Shown here: positions 1 through 8,878 of the stretch, one piece after another | How the letters are laid out: each line of letters starts with the position of its first letter | Position numbering within the stretch: position 1 is the first letter of the stretch | Assembly (NCBI GenBank): GCA_009773975.1 | Contig: VSMX01000007.1 | Span: 1 to 26,568, forward strand | DNA: 26,568 bases | Source of the DNA: Desulfovibrio sp. | GTDB taxonomy: Bacteria; Desulfobacterota; Desulfovibrionia; Desulfovibrionales; Desulfovibrionaceae | Direction of reading: 5' to 3' | Notes under the pieces: generated by a model | The model's input: the letters and a program-made list of their open reading frames with translations, nothing else | What the model was told of the DNA's origin: nothing | The model's database searches: none | Translations under genes and position numbers: made by a program

Positions 1-223
1 GCCTTACAATTACCTCATCCCCCGACTGCATGGCAAAAATTTTTACGGGCCGTCTCCTGTCAATGCGCATTGTATCGCCGGTAATGGCCAAAAAATTTGG
101 CGCGCCGTTCGCCGGGCCTGTTTTCAGCCAGTAACCGTCAATAACTCCAACGGGATGTGAAAAAGCAGGCAAAGCCCAGGCAAGAGCCATAAACAGGGCT
201 GTCGAAAATACGATTTTTTTCAT
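1..223 (-). CDS. Exported protein of unknown function, N-terminal part only
   Basis: The ATG lies at 223-221 and the reading frame stays open to the window edge, so about 74 residues are visible and the C-terminus is missing. The N-terminus is a typical Sec signal peptide: MKKIVF, a hydrophobic core rich in A, L, F and M, then a likely cleavage after PAFS near residue 22. The mature part starts HPVGVIDGYW and I do not recognise a family. The start overlaps the stop of the dynamin-like gene upstream in an ATGA arrangement, with GGAG about 8 bases before the ATG, so the two are probably translationally coupled. The protein is therefore likely a periplasmic or envelope partner of the dynamin operon, but that is inference from position only. 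Confidence 0.7.
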   Translation of the reverse strand, partial: MKKIVFSTALFMALAWALPAFSHPVGVIDGYWLKTGPANGAPNFLAITGDTMRIDRRRPVKIFAMQSGDEVIVR

Positions 224-2286
224 GTATTGCACTCCAAAGTGGAAATTTTCAGATTTTCCGACAATTTTTGGCCTTCCCCGTTCAGCGCTTCAAACTTCTT
301 TATGAAATCCTCCAGCTGAATTTTTTTGGCCCCCAGATCGTTCCTGTTGGCTTCCAGAAAGGAAATTGCGCCTTCAACAGGACGTTTGGCATCGGCAATC
401 TGTTTGTTCAGGACGGAAAATAACGGTTCGATTTCCTGCCGCATTCTTTCTGTTACTTCCTTTACCAGAAATCCGGTAATTGCCGGGATTTCCTCATCCA
501 GCTTTTTGCGAACTTCTCTTACAAAAAGTTCCTTTACCCTGGCCCTGGCCTTGTTGTTGCCCGTTATGGCCGCCCAGATTATGCTGCCCACCGTGGCCGC
601 TATCATCAGACCCCAGCCCCAGGGACCTCCTATCAAGGCTGGCAGGAATCTTTCCCCGACAAAAACCAGGCCCGCGCCAATGCCGCCAACAGCCATGCCC
701 ACATTGCCCAACTCATCCAGAAAAATTCCCGGATTTACATCAAGGGCATCGCTTCGGATGTTCAGGTTCGCAAGGCTCAGACCCTGGCGCAAATTGGAGA
801 GTTGCCTGGAAAAATCCCGTAAATCGGTATTGATGGCCTCCCCAATTTCCTGCAAATACCGGACATATATCCGCGTTCCGTCCCTGGCCAGCCAGTCCAG
901 CAGGCCTACATGCAGGCCTTCCCCGACAGCGATGCCAAGCTCTGCGCAAACCCGCCTAGTGTCTTCCTTGTTGCGCAGCAAGCTTATTGAACTAACGTCG
1001 GCCGCCTCTGCAATTTGTTCAAGAGGGGCGCCCGCAAACTGCCTGAAAAAGTTTTCCGAACGAATTTCAAAATCTTTTGTAAAACTGTTCAGGCACTTGA
1101 CTACCTTGTCCTGCATCTTGTCAATTTTATTGTCCAGATCATGAAATTCCTTTTGTCTGGCCATAAAATCATTTTTAAGGCTCAGCAAATCCGCATCAAG
1201 CTGTTTTTGCAGATCGGGCAATGTGCGTTCTGCAAAGATTTCAAGATCCTCACAAACAGATTTGATGGACGAGAGTTTGATTTTTGCCCTGTCTTCCTCA
1301 AAAACGCGGGCAATTTTGTCCTCCAGATCCGGCAGCCCGGATTGCCCCAGCTTTTCCGAATCGTCCGCCACGCGGGCGTCCAGGGCGTTCTGGGCTGAAG
1401 TAAAGAAAATTCCATCCTGGCCGTAGGTAGCCTGCAAAAGCGAGTGGGAAAGAGCGCTTTTGCGTACCTTTTCCCTTTCCCTGTCGTTATTGAGCAAATC
1501 TATGCGATTGATGGCAAAAAGAATGGGCAAGTTGCCGAATTTCCCGACCTTGCTGATAAATTCCTTGTCTGGCATTCCGCAAAGCTGCATGGCATTGAGC
1601 ACATGCACAATCATGTCCGCGCTGCCAAGATAGCCCATCGTTGTGCGGTCGCGGGCTTCCGCTTCGTTAAGGCCCGGGGAATCGATAATAACCGCGCCAT
1701 TCCGGCATATTTCAAGCGGCCAGTGAACCACGCATCTGGCTATGGGGGCTTCTCTCACTCCTTCGCACTGTTCCTTGCCGTAATCCGTAATAGTAAGATA
1801 ATCTTCAAGAGAAGCAAGATCCTGCAGGTCAATTTCCATTGGAGGGATTTCGGAATTTGCGTATTTTTCAAGATGCGCTGCAATATCCGGATTCAGGCCG
1901 GTTGTCCGCGCCTGTTTGTTTTGCTTGAAATGCAGCACGGCGCGAGGATTTTCGGCATATTCAATTTCCGTAATGACAGCCGTGCAGGGCATGACATCCG
2001 CTGGAAGCACTTCTTGCCCAAGCATGGCATTTATCAGGGTGCTTTTGCCGGTCTTGAACTGGCCGGCAAAAAGAATTTTCAGTCTTTGCTCTTTTAATCT
2101 TTCGATAATCCGGGCAATTTTATCCTTGCAAAGTCTTTGAGCCTCATCTTCCTCGCCAGTATCCAGTTCGGGGAAAGACATATCAAAATCGGAACGCACG
2201 CGCATCACATTTTGTAAAAATTCCAGGCACGAATTTTTCTTTTCATTGAAATTGGCAACGCTTTTTTCCAGACTTATTTTTCCCAT
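220..2286 (-). CDS. Dynamin-like GTPase, third gene of the tandem trio
   Basis: 688 residues from the ATG at 2286, chosen because AGGAG sits 6 bases before it; a start 15 codons further upstream (2331) lacks such a site and would run into the preceding gene. The GTPase domain has a P-loop GQFKTGKS (residues 75-82), a switch-I threonine near 102 in PCTAVIT, the G3 motif DSPG (202-205) and a G4-like NRID (260-263). A long helical region follows, then a glycine-rich hydrophobic stretch at about 528-576 that could insert in membrane like the paddle of bacterial dynamins, and a charged coiled-coil C-terminus. Bacterial dynamin-like proteins remodel or fuse membranes using GTP. It follows the middle dynamin gene by 25 bases and overlaps the exported-protein gene by 4. 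No substrate can be named. Confidence 0.88.
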   Translation of the reverse strand: MGKISLEKSVANFNEKKNSCLEFLQNVMRVRSDFDMSFPELDTGEEDEAQRLCKDKIARIIERLKEQRLKILFAGQFKTGKSTLINAMLGQEVLPADVMPCTAVITEIEYAENPRAVLHFKQNKQARTTGLNPDIAAHLEKYANSEIPPMEIDLQDLASLEDYLTITDYGKEQCEGVREAPIARCVVHWPLEICRNGAVIIDSPGLNEAEARDRTTMGYLGSADMIVHVLNAMQLCGMPDKEFISKVGKFGNLPILFAINRIDLLNNDREREKVRKSALSHSLLQATYGQDGIFFTSAQNALDARVADDSEKLGQSGLPDLEDKIARVFEEDRAKIKLSSIKSVCEDLEIFAERTLPDLQKQLDADLLSLKNDFMARQKEFHDLDNKIDKMQDKVVKCLNSFTKDFEIRSENFFRQFAGAPLEQIAEAADVSSISLLRNKEDTRRVCAELGIAVGEGLHVGLLDWLARDGTRIYVRYLQEIGEAINTDLRDFSRQLSNLRQGLSLANLNIRSDALDVNPGIFLDELGNVGMAVGGIGAGLVFVGERFLPALIGGPWGWGLMIAATVGSIIWAAITGNNKARARVKELFVREVRKKLDEEIPAITGFLVKEVTERMRQEIEPLFSVLNKQIADAKRPVEGAISFLEANRNDLGAKKIQLEDFIKKFEALNGEGQKLSENLKISTLECNT

Positions 2287-2311
2287 TTCGCACTCCTGTA
2301 TAAAAAACAGG

Positions 2312-3991
2312 TTATTGCCGCAACATTTCAAGCAAGGAACGCAGTTGTGCCATATTTTCCTGATATCTTATCATTTTTGCGCTTGTCTCATGACCCGCGT
2401 TTGCTGTTTCAAGAGCATGTTTCTGCTTTTTCAGCCACATATCCTGTTCATTGCGCACCTGTTCGGCAACGTGGCCATATAACAATTCGATAAGCCTGAG
2501 TGTCTCGCCTTCCAGACTGGAAAGAAATTTGTCAATTTCAGCCTTGATCTTGTCCTCATGCTCGTCTGGATTGTTCTCAAGCAGGCTTTTGCCAAAGTCG
2601 AGAAGCCAGTGCGCTATTTGCCTGATAATTGGACGGGCAATAGGCGGCACGGGCAGAAAAACGACAATTTTTACGACAATTTCATTGTCCAGCCCTTTTA
2701 TTTGCTCAAAAATATTCTGGACCGGATTATTGCCAGGCAAGCTGATTTGCGTATAATCCGGGCTTATTTCCAGGCTTTCCTGGCGCAATAGCGGCTCAAT
2801 GCCATACATTGAGCGAATATCGGCAAGCAAATTTTCCATGTCATCGTTAAGAGACTGCTGCAAATCCTGGGAAATTTCGGCCACCAGACTCTGAAGGTTG
2901 AGTCTCAGGGAAGCTTCAAATGACTGGCGGGAATCTTTCAGGGAAAGATTGTAAATTTTATCCGCTTTGCCTCCAAGGGTTTCCTGGATTGTTTTTGCGC
3001 AATCGGCCCCCCTGTCCATGAATTCGCGTCGCAATTCCTGCCAGCCCTGCGCGCTTTCAGAAAGATTTTCGATTGCCTTGCGGAGTTTTTTTTCTCTTGC
3101 TGCGCGGTCTGATTCCAGGTTTGCAAGCAGTGTCCTGTTTTCGGAAAGAGCTTCGTTCAGGATTGTTGCAAGACGCGCGCAAAAATGTTTTGCGCGTTGC
3201 TTTTCAAGATTCGGATCCCCGGCCCAGGCCTGGATTCTTTTTCGCATGGCCTCGGGGCCGCCAGCAAAATACTTCTTTTTCTCCGCATCCTGAAGACCCA
3301 TGCTTGTCCATATCTCAATCTCGGGCCACGAAGCGCGGGAGATTTGGCTGATATAGTCAAGTTGTTTATCCATCTGCCTGGGATTGAGCTTGTCCAGAAA
3401 GGTAATGACCATGGCAATTTTGGGTATGGCCCGCCGGGCAAGGTAACTTTCAATAAATGTTTTTTCATTCAGGCTCAAAGGCGCAATGGCGGAAACCACC
3501 ACGAGGGCGGCATCGCAGTTTTCCAGGGCCGCAAATGTGATATCGGCGCGCGTGGTCAGGAGGTCGTCAAGGCCAGGAGTATCTTCGATAACTGTAGCAG
3601 GCTTGAGAAATTCCCCCGGAAAATGGACAGACAGAATGCCCACGGCATCTTCCCTGGCATTTCCGGCGCAAAACAGGTCCAGATTTTCCCGGCAAAATTC
3701 ATAATCTGTCTTTTCTGCGCCGTTTTTAAAAACCAGGTCAGTTTTTTCGCCATAGCTTACCCTGGTCAGCACAGTTGTGGTTGGCAGGACGTTTTCCGGA
3801 AAAACATCCGTGCCCAGAAGCTCATTCAACAAATGTGTCTTGCCATGGGAAAAACCGCCGACAATGCAGACATTGAAGGTTTCCTGGCTCATATCCAGGG
3901 CCAGGGTGTCCAGTTTTTTGATCCAGTCCGAATCGGAAATGGACAGATTGCGACATTTCTGCAAAATATTGCCAAATTGGGTCATGTCCAT
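2312..3991 (-). CDS. Dynamin-like GTPase, second gene of the tandem trio
   Basis: 559 residues, the shortest of the three. The P-loop is GGFSHGKT (residues 45-52), followed by the switch-I threonines at 71-73 (PTTT) and the G3 motif DTPG (137-140). The G4 position reads TFLDK (197-201), where the usual N/T-K-x-D has phenylalanine instead of lysine. Residues from about 280 on are predicted long helices rich in E, K, Q and L. Near residue 450 there is one moderately hydrophobic patch (VVKIVVFLPVPPIARP), weaker than the membrane stretches of the two flanking paralogues. The ATG at 3991 has GGAAG about 7 bases upstream; the gene starts 20 bases after the stop of the first dynamin gene. It probably acts in a mixed complex with its neighbours, as known for other tandem bacterial dynamins. 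Confidence 0.86.
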   Translation of the reverse strand: MDMTQFGNILQKCRNLSISDSDWIKKLDTLALDMSQETFNVCIVGGFSHGKTHLLNELLGTDVFPENVLPTTTVLTRVSYGEKTDLVFKNGAEKTDYEFCRENLDLFCAGNAREDAVGILSVHFPGEFLKPATVIEDTPGLDDLLTTRADITFAALENCDAALVVVSAIAPLSLNEKTFIESYLARRAIPKIAMVITFLDKLNPRQMDKQLDYISQISRASWPEIEIWTSMGLQDAEKKKYFAGGPEAMRKRIQAWAGDPNLEKQRAKHFCARLATILNEALSENRTLLANLESDRAAREKKLRKAIENLSESAQGWQELRREFMDRGADCAKTIQETLGGKADKIYNLSLKDSRQSFEASLRLNLQSLVAEISQDLQQSLNDDMENLLADIRSMYGIEPLLRQESLEISPDYTQISLPGNNPVQNIFEQIKGLDNEIVVKIVVFLPVPPIARPIIRQIAHWLLDFGKSLLENNPDEHEDKIKAEIDKFLSSLEGETLRLIELLYGHVAEQVRNEQDMWLKKQKHALETANAGHETSAKMIRYQENMAQLRSLLEMLRQ

Positions 3992-4011
3992 AAGCTGCTT
4001 CCAGAAATATG

Positions 4012-5901
4012 TTAAATATTTTTCAAATTTGTAACCAGGTCATTCAAAAGACGGAGCTTGTGCCGCAAAGCCAGGGTGTAATTTTCCAGTTCCATTGCCT
4101 GTGCCCTGCAGGAATCTGAATATCTTTCAACAAGGCTTGCGGCCAGACTGTCAGGCTCCAGCCTGTCAATCAAGTATCTGCAAGTTTTGCCGTAATTTGC
4201 TCCCAGAACAAGCATGGCATCATCCTGCAGCCGGGAAAAGACAGGGGCCAGTTTCTTGATGAATTCTTTTTTCAGGCTCTTGATATCGGGCATGAATAAT
4301 GCGCCCATCAACATTCCGCCAAGCGCCAGCATGCCTCCCGCAATCCAGCCAGCACCAGGCACAAGCATGGCCAGGGCAATTCCAGCTCCCAATCCGCCGC
4401 CAAGCCTTCGTTTTTTCTCTTCTTCATGCCTTGCGCCCAGATCGTTTATCTCGGCGCCATTGAAATCTGTCCAGGCCATGTCGGTCGGGAGATCATTATT
4501 TTCAGGTTTTGGCAGATTTTCGTGCGCATTATAAGGCAGGAAGCGTGAAAGATGTTTTTTTGCATTATCCGCTGCGGCTTCTCGCATGGGGACTATCATT
4601 TCTTTTTGCAATAATTCCTGAAAATCATGCGCAAATTTGTCAAATGCCTTGTTTATGCCTTCTGCCATATATTTTTTTAATTTGTCCACATCATTGAATT
4701 CATTTATGCGCCTTACAACACGAGCGTGGAACTTTTCAAGCTCCCTGTTCAGGCTGCCTTCACAATTGTTTCGGATTTGCAGGCAATTATTTGTGAAATC
4801 ATTTCGCAATTTTTCTGTAGCGATTATGAATTCGTTCGAGTTTGCAATGATGTCGGGATCTGAATATTTTTTACCTTCCCTGGCATAAAAATCTATCGCT
4901 TCTGTAAGATTATGCCTGGTCTTTTCCAGAATCCCGAAAAGAATCCTGGAAGTTTTCCAAATATTATTTGCAAAACTAATTTGCTGGATAATGGTCAGTA
5001 TTTCTTCGCGGAATTTTTCAAATTCGCCCAGCCATTCTTTTGGGGAAGCCTCCTTATTCTCCGCTTCCTCCAGGGCCTTGTAGGCGGAGACAAAGAAAAA
5101 AGGCGGAACATGGCTGAAAGTCGCGGCAAGCTTTTTTGAAAAATACTTGTCCAGGCTTTTCAATTGGGCCTTGTTGAACTTGTCGGCAAATGTGCCAATA
5201 AAAACGCAGTTTTCAGCATCTTTACAGGCCATGGGTTCCACTTCTGCCAGAAGGGTTCGGGCAAGGGGAGAAGCCGACAAATTGCACAGAACAAGAAGGA
5301 CGTCACAGGATTTTGCGGCTTTTCTTGCCGCTTCCGCATGATTTTGGCGCAGGGTGCCGAAACCTGGCGTATCCATAAGGCAAAAGCCGTGGGATAAAAC
5401 TGGAATGGGGGCATGCCAGGTTATTTCTTCAATGTCAGATGCATCAGCATCCTCTGTGGCAAATTTTTTCAGCAGATTGCGCAATTCAAGGGGGGAGCAA
5501 TTTTTGAAATAAGTTGTCTCTCCATCTGTTTTTCTGATGGATAAAAATTCTTCTTCTGCAAATTCAAGAATTGTCGGCACAGATGTTGTGCCCTGCAAAA
5601 TGTCATCCACCAGTAAATGCTCTTGTGTAAAACCGTTAATAAAGGTGGATTTGCCGCAGGAAAATTCGCCAATTATACCCACTTTGCAAGGTCTGTCCTG
5701 AAAATTTCGCGCTGTATTTTCGATTTGCGCCAGTGCTTCGCTGATACAAGTACCTATTGAAATGGCATATTTGCTGTTGATTTTTCCTGTCAGGGAATGG
5801 ATTTCGTTCAACAGGTCATGGCAGCGTCCCGCAATGGCTGTGAGCGCCGCGTATTTTTCTTCCATATCAGGGCTGTTTGTCAGGTCAGAAATTTGGGACA
5901 T
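4012..5901 (-). CDS. Dynamin-like GTPase, first gene of the tandem trio
   Basis: 629 residues. The P-loop GEFSCGKS is at 78-85, the switch-I threonines at 105-106, the G3 motif DTPG at 177-180, and the G4 position is TFADK (237-241), the same F-for-K variant as in the next gene. A glycine-rich hydrophobic segment at about 501-538 (GGGLGAGIALAMLVPG and onward) looks like a hairpin that could enter the bilayer. The tail is helical and charged. The start at 5901 has no convincing ribosome-binding site; the gene begins 14 bases after the antiporter stop, so translation may depend on coupling. A second ATG 12 codons further in is possible but equally lacks a site. Function is membrane remodelling by family; the trigger is unknown. 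Confidence 0.87.
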   Translation of the reverse strand: MSQISDLTNSPDMEEKYAALTAIAGRCHDLLNEIHSLTGKINSKYAISIGTCISEALAQIENTARNFQDRPCKVGIIGEFSCGKSTFINGFTQEHLLVDDILQGTTSVPTILEFAEEEFLSIRKTDGETTYFKNCSPLELRNLLKKFATEDADASDIEEITWHAPIPVLSHGFCLMDTPGFGTLRQNHAEAARKAAKSCDVLLVLCNLSASPLARTLLAEVEPMACKDAENCVFIGTFADKFNKAQLKSLDKYFSKKLAATFSHVPPFFFVSAYKALEEAENKEASPKEWLGEFEKFREEILTIIQQISFANNIWKTSRILFGILEKTRHNLTEAIDFYAREGKKYSDPDIIANSNEFIIATEKLRNDFTNNCLQIRNNCEGSLNRELEKFHARVVRRINEFNDVDKLKKYMAEGINKAFDKFAHDFQELLQKEMIVPMREAAADNAKKHLSRFLPYNAHENLPKPENNDLPTDMAWTDFNGAEINDLGARHEEEKKRRLGGGLGAGIALAMLVPGAGWIAGGMLALGGMLMGALFMPDIKSLKKEFIKKLAPVFSRLQDDAMLVLGANYGKTCRYLIDRLEPDSLAASLVERYSDSCRAQAMELENYTLALRHKLRLLNDLVTNLKNI

Positions 5902-5915
5902 GGATCTGTATGGAT

Positions 5916-7922
5916 TTAGACAACAATGGATTCCTTGCTTTCGGACTTGTGCGGCCCTGTGAACAATGGTTTGACTGCCAGCAATTTATCAGTGCTGCCG
6001 AATAGATAGACAATATCGTCCTCTTCAAAAAGAAAATCTGGTCCCGGGGAAGCGCTGACTTCTCCATGCCGCAAAACGCCAACAACGGTAAGCCCATATA
6101 TGGGGCGCAAGCCGCAATTGGCGAGGCTTTGGCCCACAAGCGAGGATTCCGGGCCAATTCTCATGGCCTGCACTCCCATATCCGGCAGGCGTCCAACAAC
6201 TTCATCCAGGGAATCCACAGAACTTGAAAGGCGGCGAATCATGCGGTAGTTGGCCTTGCGCAAGTGGGCCGCATAAGATTCGATATCTTGTCTGGGCACA
6301 AGATATTGGGTCAAAACATGGCTGAATACCTCGATCGAGCTTTCAAACTCTTCCGCAATCACGTCATTGGCGCCAAGTCTGTGCAGGGGCAGGATTTCCG
6401 TTACAAAACGCGTGCGCGCAACTATATAGACATTCGGATTCAGGCGTCGCGCTTCGATTGTAATTGCCCTGACTGCCGCAGGGTCAGAAATAATAATGGC
6501 CATTACCCTGGCTTTTTCTATGCCGAGATGTTCAAGCACAATGGGCTGGGTGGCGTCGCCGTGGGAGATTGGTTCCTTTCCGCGATAGCGATTCACGGTT
6601 TCGGGATTCATTTCCAAAATGGTATAGGGAATGCCGGATTCTTTTGCGACATGAGCCAAATGCTTGCCGCTGATGCCAAAGCCGACAATTATCAGGTGAT
6701 CCTCAAGTTCCTTGTTCCGGGCAGGCTCTATCGCCTTGTTTTCCTTGTGCCTCTGGGGAGAATGCTTTGTCAGCATGTTGGCTACCTTTGGGGCGATGGC
6801 TATCAGACCGGGAGTTAACATCATGGTAAGAACGCTTACAGCAAGAAAAGTCTGGTAATTGGACATATTGAAAAGGGCGGCAGCAAGGCCCTGAGCGGCA
6901 AGCACAAAAGAAAATTCACCTACCTGGGCCAGTGTAAGGCCGGTTATTATGGCGGTCCGCAGGGGATAGCCCTGAATGATAACGGCGGGGAGGGTAAGGA
7001 CGCTCTTTACAGCCACAAAAATCAGGGTGCTGCAAATGATCAGGATGAAATGCTGGAAAAAATATTCCAGATTGAGTATCATGCCTACCGAAATGAAAAA
7101 AAGGCTCATGAAAACATCCCGATAGGGGAGAATGCCTGAAATAACGCTCATGCTGTATTGGGAACGGGCCAAAAGAAGCCCGGCCATGAAGGCGCCAAGG
7201 GAAAGAGAAAGCCCCAGGGCGCTGGTAAGAAGCGCCATGCCCAGACAAAGTCCCAGTGTTGTCAGGAGCAAAATTTCTCTCGTCCTGGTGCGCATGACGG
7301 CTTCCATCAGCCTGTTCAGGCCAAAATATGCGAAAAGCAGCACGCCCCCAAAGGCAAGAACAACCCATAAAATTGAAAAAAAGGCTTTTTCAAAGGATAA
7401 TTCAAGCGTGCCTGCGAGCAAGGACACGCTCAAAAGCATGGGCGCGACCATGATGTCCTGAAAAACAAGAATAGCCAGGGCGAGGCGTCCCGTGGGGGTG
7501 TTACTGGTGCCTTTTTCCTGCATAATGCGCAAAACTATTGCGGAAGATGAGAGGGATACCAGGCAGCCCCAGAAAATACCCTGCTGCAATGTCGTGCCGT
7601 AAAGAAGCGCAATGCCGGTCACCGCCAGCACGGTCAGTCCAATCTGCAGGGTGCCTCCAAGAAAAACAGGCCTTTTCAATCTTGAAAGCGCATCACCCGA
7701 AAGTTCCATGCCGATGGTGAACAAAAGCATGGCCACGCCTATTTCCGCAACCTGGTCAATGACTTCGTTGTTGCTGACCACACCGAGAAGCGAAGGACCG
7801 CAAAGCACGCCTGTAAGCAAAAAACCACCTGTGGCCGGCAGTTTGAGGCGATTGCAGACAATGGTCACCACAATGGAAAGAAGGAAAAGAATCACAAATT
7901 CATATAGAAATGGCACGTCCAT
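5916..7922 (-). CDS. Kef-type (CPA2) potassium/proton antiporter with RCK domain
   Basis: 668 residues. Residues 1-380 form about 12 membrane segments of the Na+/H+ exchanger fold, with the CPA2 landmarks FQDIMVAP (154-161) and AQVGEFSFVL (332-341). A cytosolic TrkA-N (RCK-N) domain follows at about 408-525 with the nucleotide-binding turn GFGISG (414-419) and the acidic residue ending the second strand in ILEMN. The last 90 residues fit a TrkA-C domain (SLVGQSLANCGLRPIYGLTVVGVLR). The protein should exchange K+ for H+ across the inner membrane, gated by nucleotide. The ATG at 7922 has GGAG 6 bases upstream. It heads the operon that continues into three dynamin-like genes. It is not clear whether it matches KefB, KefC or YbaL more closely, so no symbol is given. 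Confidence 0.9.
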   Translation of the reverse strand: MDVPFLYEFVILFLLSIVVTIVCNRLKLPATGGFLLTGVLCGPSLLGVVSNNEVIDQVAEIGVAMLLFTIGMELSGDALSRLKRPVFLGGTLQIGLTVLAVTGIALLYGTTLQQGIFWGCLVSLSSSAIVLRIMQEKGTSNTPTGRLALAILVFQDIMVAPMLLSVSLLAGTLELSFEKAFFSILWVVLAFGGVLLFAYFGLNRLMEAVMRTRTREILLLTTLGLCLGMALLTSALGLSLSLGAFMAGLLLARSQYSMSVISGILPYRDVFMSLFFISVGMILNLEYFFQHFILIICSTLIFVAVKSVLTLPAVIIQGYPLRTAIITGLTLAQVGEFSFVLAAQGLAAALFNMSNYQTFLAVSVLTMMLTPGLIAIAPKVANMLTKHSPQRHKENKAIEPARNKELEDHLIIVGFGISGKHLAHVAKESGIPYTILEMNPETVNRYRGKEPISHGDATQPIVLEHLGIEKARVMAIIISDPAAVRAITIEARRLNPNVYIVARTRFVTEILPLHRLGANDVIAEEFESSIEVFSHVLTQYLVPRQDIESYAAHLRKANYRMIRRLSSSVDSLDEVVGRLPDMGVQAMRIGPESSLVGQSLANCGLRPIYGLTVVGVLRHGEVSASPGPDFLFEEDDIVYLFGSTDKLLAVKPLFTGPHKSESKESIVV

Positions 7923-8159
7923 ATATTCTCCGGCCAGATTTCGATTTGATTATATTTACTACATGCGGCAAATGCTGCCAGAGGTGTTGATTCAACTGAT
8001 TAAATCAATTGACTTGTGTATTTGATTTATCCTATGGGCCAGGATTTTGCAAAAACTGATTTTGCGCTTACATGGGTGCGGAGGAACAAGACCGCCTTAT
8101 GTCCATTGAGCCGCCTTGGCTATATTGGTAACCTGGCATTTCAATGCAATAGTAATAAA
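7923..8159 (-). promoter_or_regulatory. Upstream region of the antiporter-dynamin operon
   Basis: This 237-bp gap lies between the grdA terminator and the antiporter start, so it must hold the promoter of the antiporter-dynamin operon. On the minus strand a perfect TATAAT sits at 7954-7949, about 27 bases before the ATG, but no good -35 box is found 16-18 bases further up. Two dyads are present: TGATTAAATCA near 7998-8008 and ATCCT-N7-AGGAT at 8029-8045. Either could be an operator; neither matches a regulator I can name. Confidence 0.3.
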
Positions 8160-8188
8160 AAAGCCCCCATTTATTGAATGAGGGCTTT
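8160..8188 (-). terminator. Rho-independent terminator after grdA
   Basis: On the minus strand this is an 11-bp stem with one mismatch (arms 8178-8188 and 8160-8170), a 7-base loop, and a run of six T directly after. It lies 76 bases past the grdA stop and ends the glycine reductase operon before the antiporter operon. Confidence 0.88.
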
Positions 8189-8264
8189 GTCAGCAACTCA
8201 AGGCCCAGTTTCCGGGGCCATATCCACTTTACCCGCAATGGGACAAAGCTTGTCAAGGAGTTAT

Positions 8265-8741
8265 TTACAGGGAAAATTTGCTGTTGGCGTCGCGCATTTT
8301 CTTGACCGATTCAGCCAATGCCTCGGTATTCAGCACCATTTCCATCATTCCAATCTGTTCTTCCCAGGCGGCAGGATCGGCTTCATTCTTCATGTCCTCT
8401 TCAAGAACATGATAAACATTGAGTCCCAACGGGACTCCAGCCAGGGGACCTGCGAAGGTGGGATCACCAAGGGTTACGGTTTCGGCATAGATTTCCGCCC
8501 CTTCAGGGTCGGAAGAACCGAGCACCACAACCAGATCATCGCCACCGAACTTTTCAGCAGCATCCTTTACGCGCTGCTGATTTTCCAGGTCCATGGCTCC
8601 TGCGGCCGTTCAGACAAAACATTCGGTCGCCGAGAAAAGCACCTCGGCGCCGCTGTTGGCGAAAGCAGCTGCCATTGCGGGGCCCGGAACGCCATCGCGT
8701 TCGCCCAGCAGCAACAGCTTCTTGCCGCTCAATTTACCCAT
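8265..8741 (-). CDS. grdA: Glycine reductase selenoprotein A (in-frame UGA = Sec44)
   Basis: 158 residues when the TGA at 8612-8610 is read as selenocysteine. The sequence around it, ATECFV-U-TAAGAMDLEN, is the invariant GrdA active site with Cys41 and Sec44. Protein A carries the carboxymethyl group on selenium between protein B and protein C, and is re-reduced by thioredoxin. The length fits the family (about 157). The ATG at 8741 has AGGAG 6 bases before it. Downstream features such as DPTFAGPLAGVPLGL and YDEQ-like EEQIGMMEMVL also match the family. A weak hairpin with CAGG/CCTG arms follows the UGA at about 11 bases and may serve as SECIS. It is the last gene of the operon. A standard gene caller would split it into a 43-residue piece and a 109-residue piece. 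Confidence 0.97.
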
Positions 8742-8857
8742 TGTATTCTCCTTTTTGTTGGAGGGTTTTCGACAGTCCGCCAATTTTGCGGAATGCCGGT
8801 TGCCAATGCCATTATTCTCTGAAATCACATGGATTCCAAAGGATATTTATTGTGCAG

Positions 8858-8875
8858 TTTGTCTGTAAGGACAAA
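8858..8875 (-). other. Short hairpin between trxA and grdA
   Basis: A perfect 6-bp inverted repeat (TTTGTC and GACAAA, 6-base loop) lies just after the trxA stop within the 137-bp trxA-grdA gap. There is no T-run, so it is more likely an mRNA end-protecting or processing structure than a terminator. Confidence 0.4.
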
Positions 8876-8878
8876 ACC

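Noticed and set aside
7960..7985. A sigma-54 promoter before the antiporter operon
   Set aside because: TGGCAG and TTGC are present but two bases too close for the -24/-12 spacing.
8610..8828. A separate 72-codon gene upstream of a 109-codon gene at 8265-8594
   Set aside because: The two are the halves of grdA split at the Sec codon; the first 29 codons lie before the true ATG with its AGGAG site.
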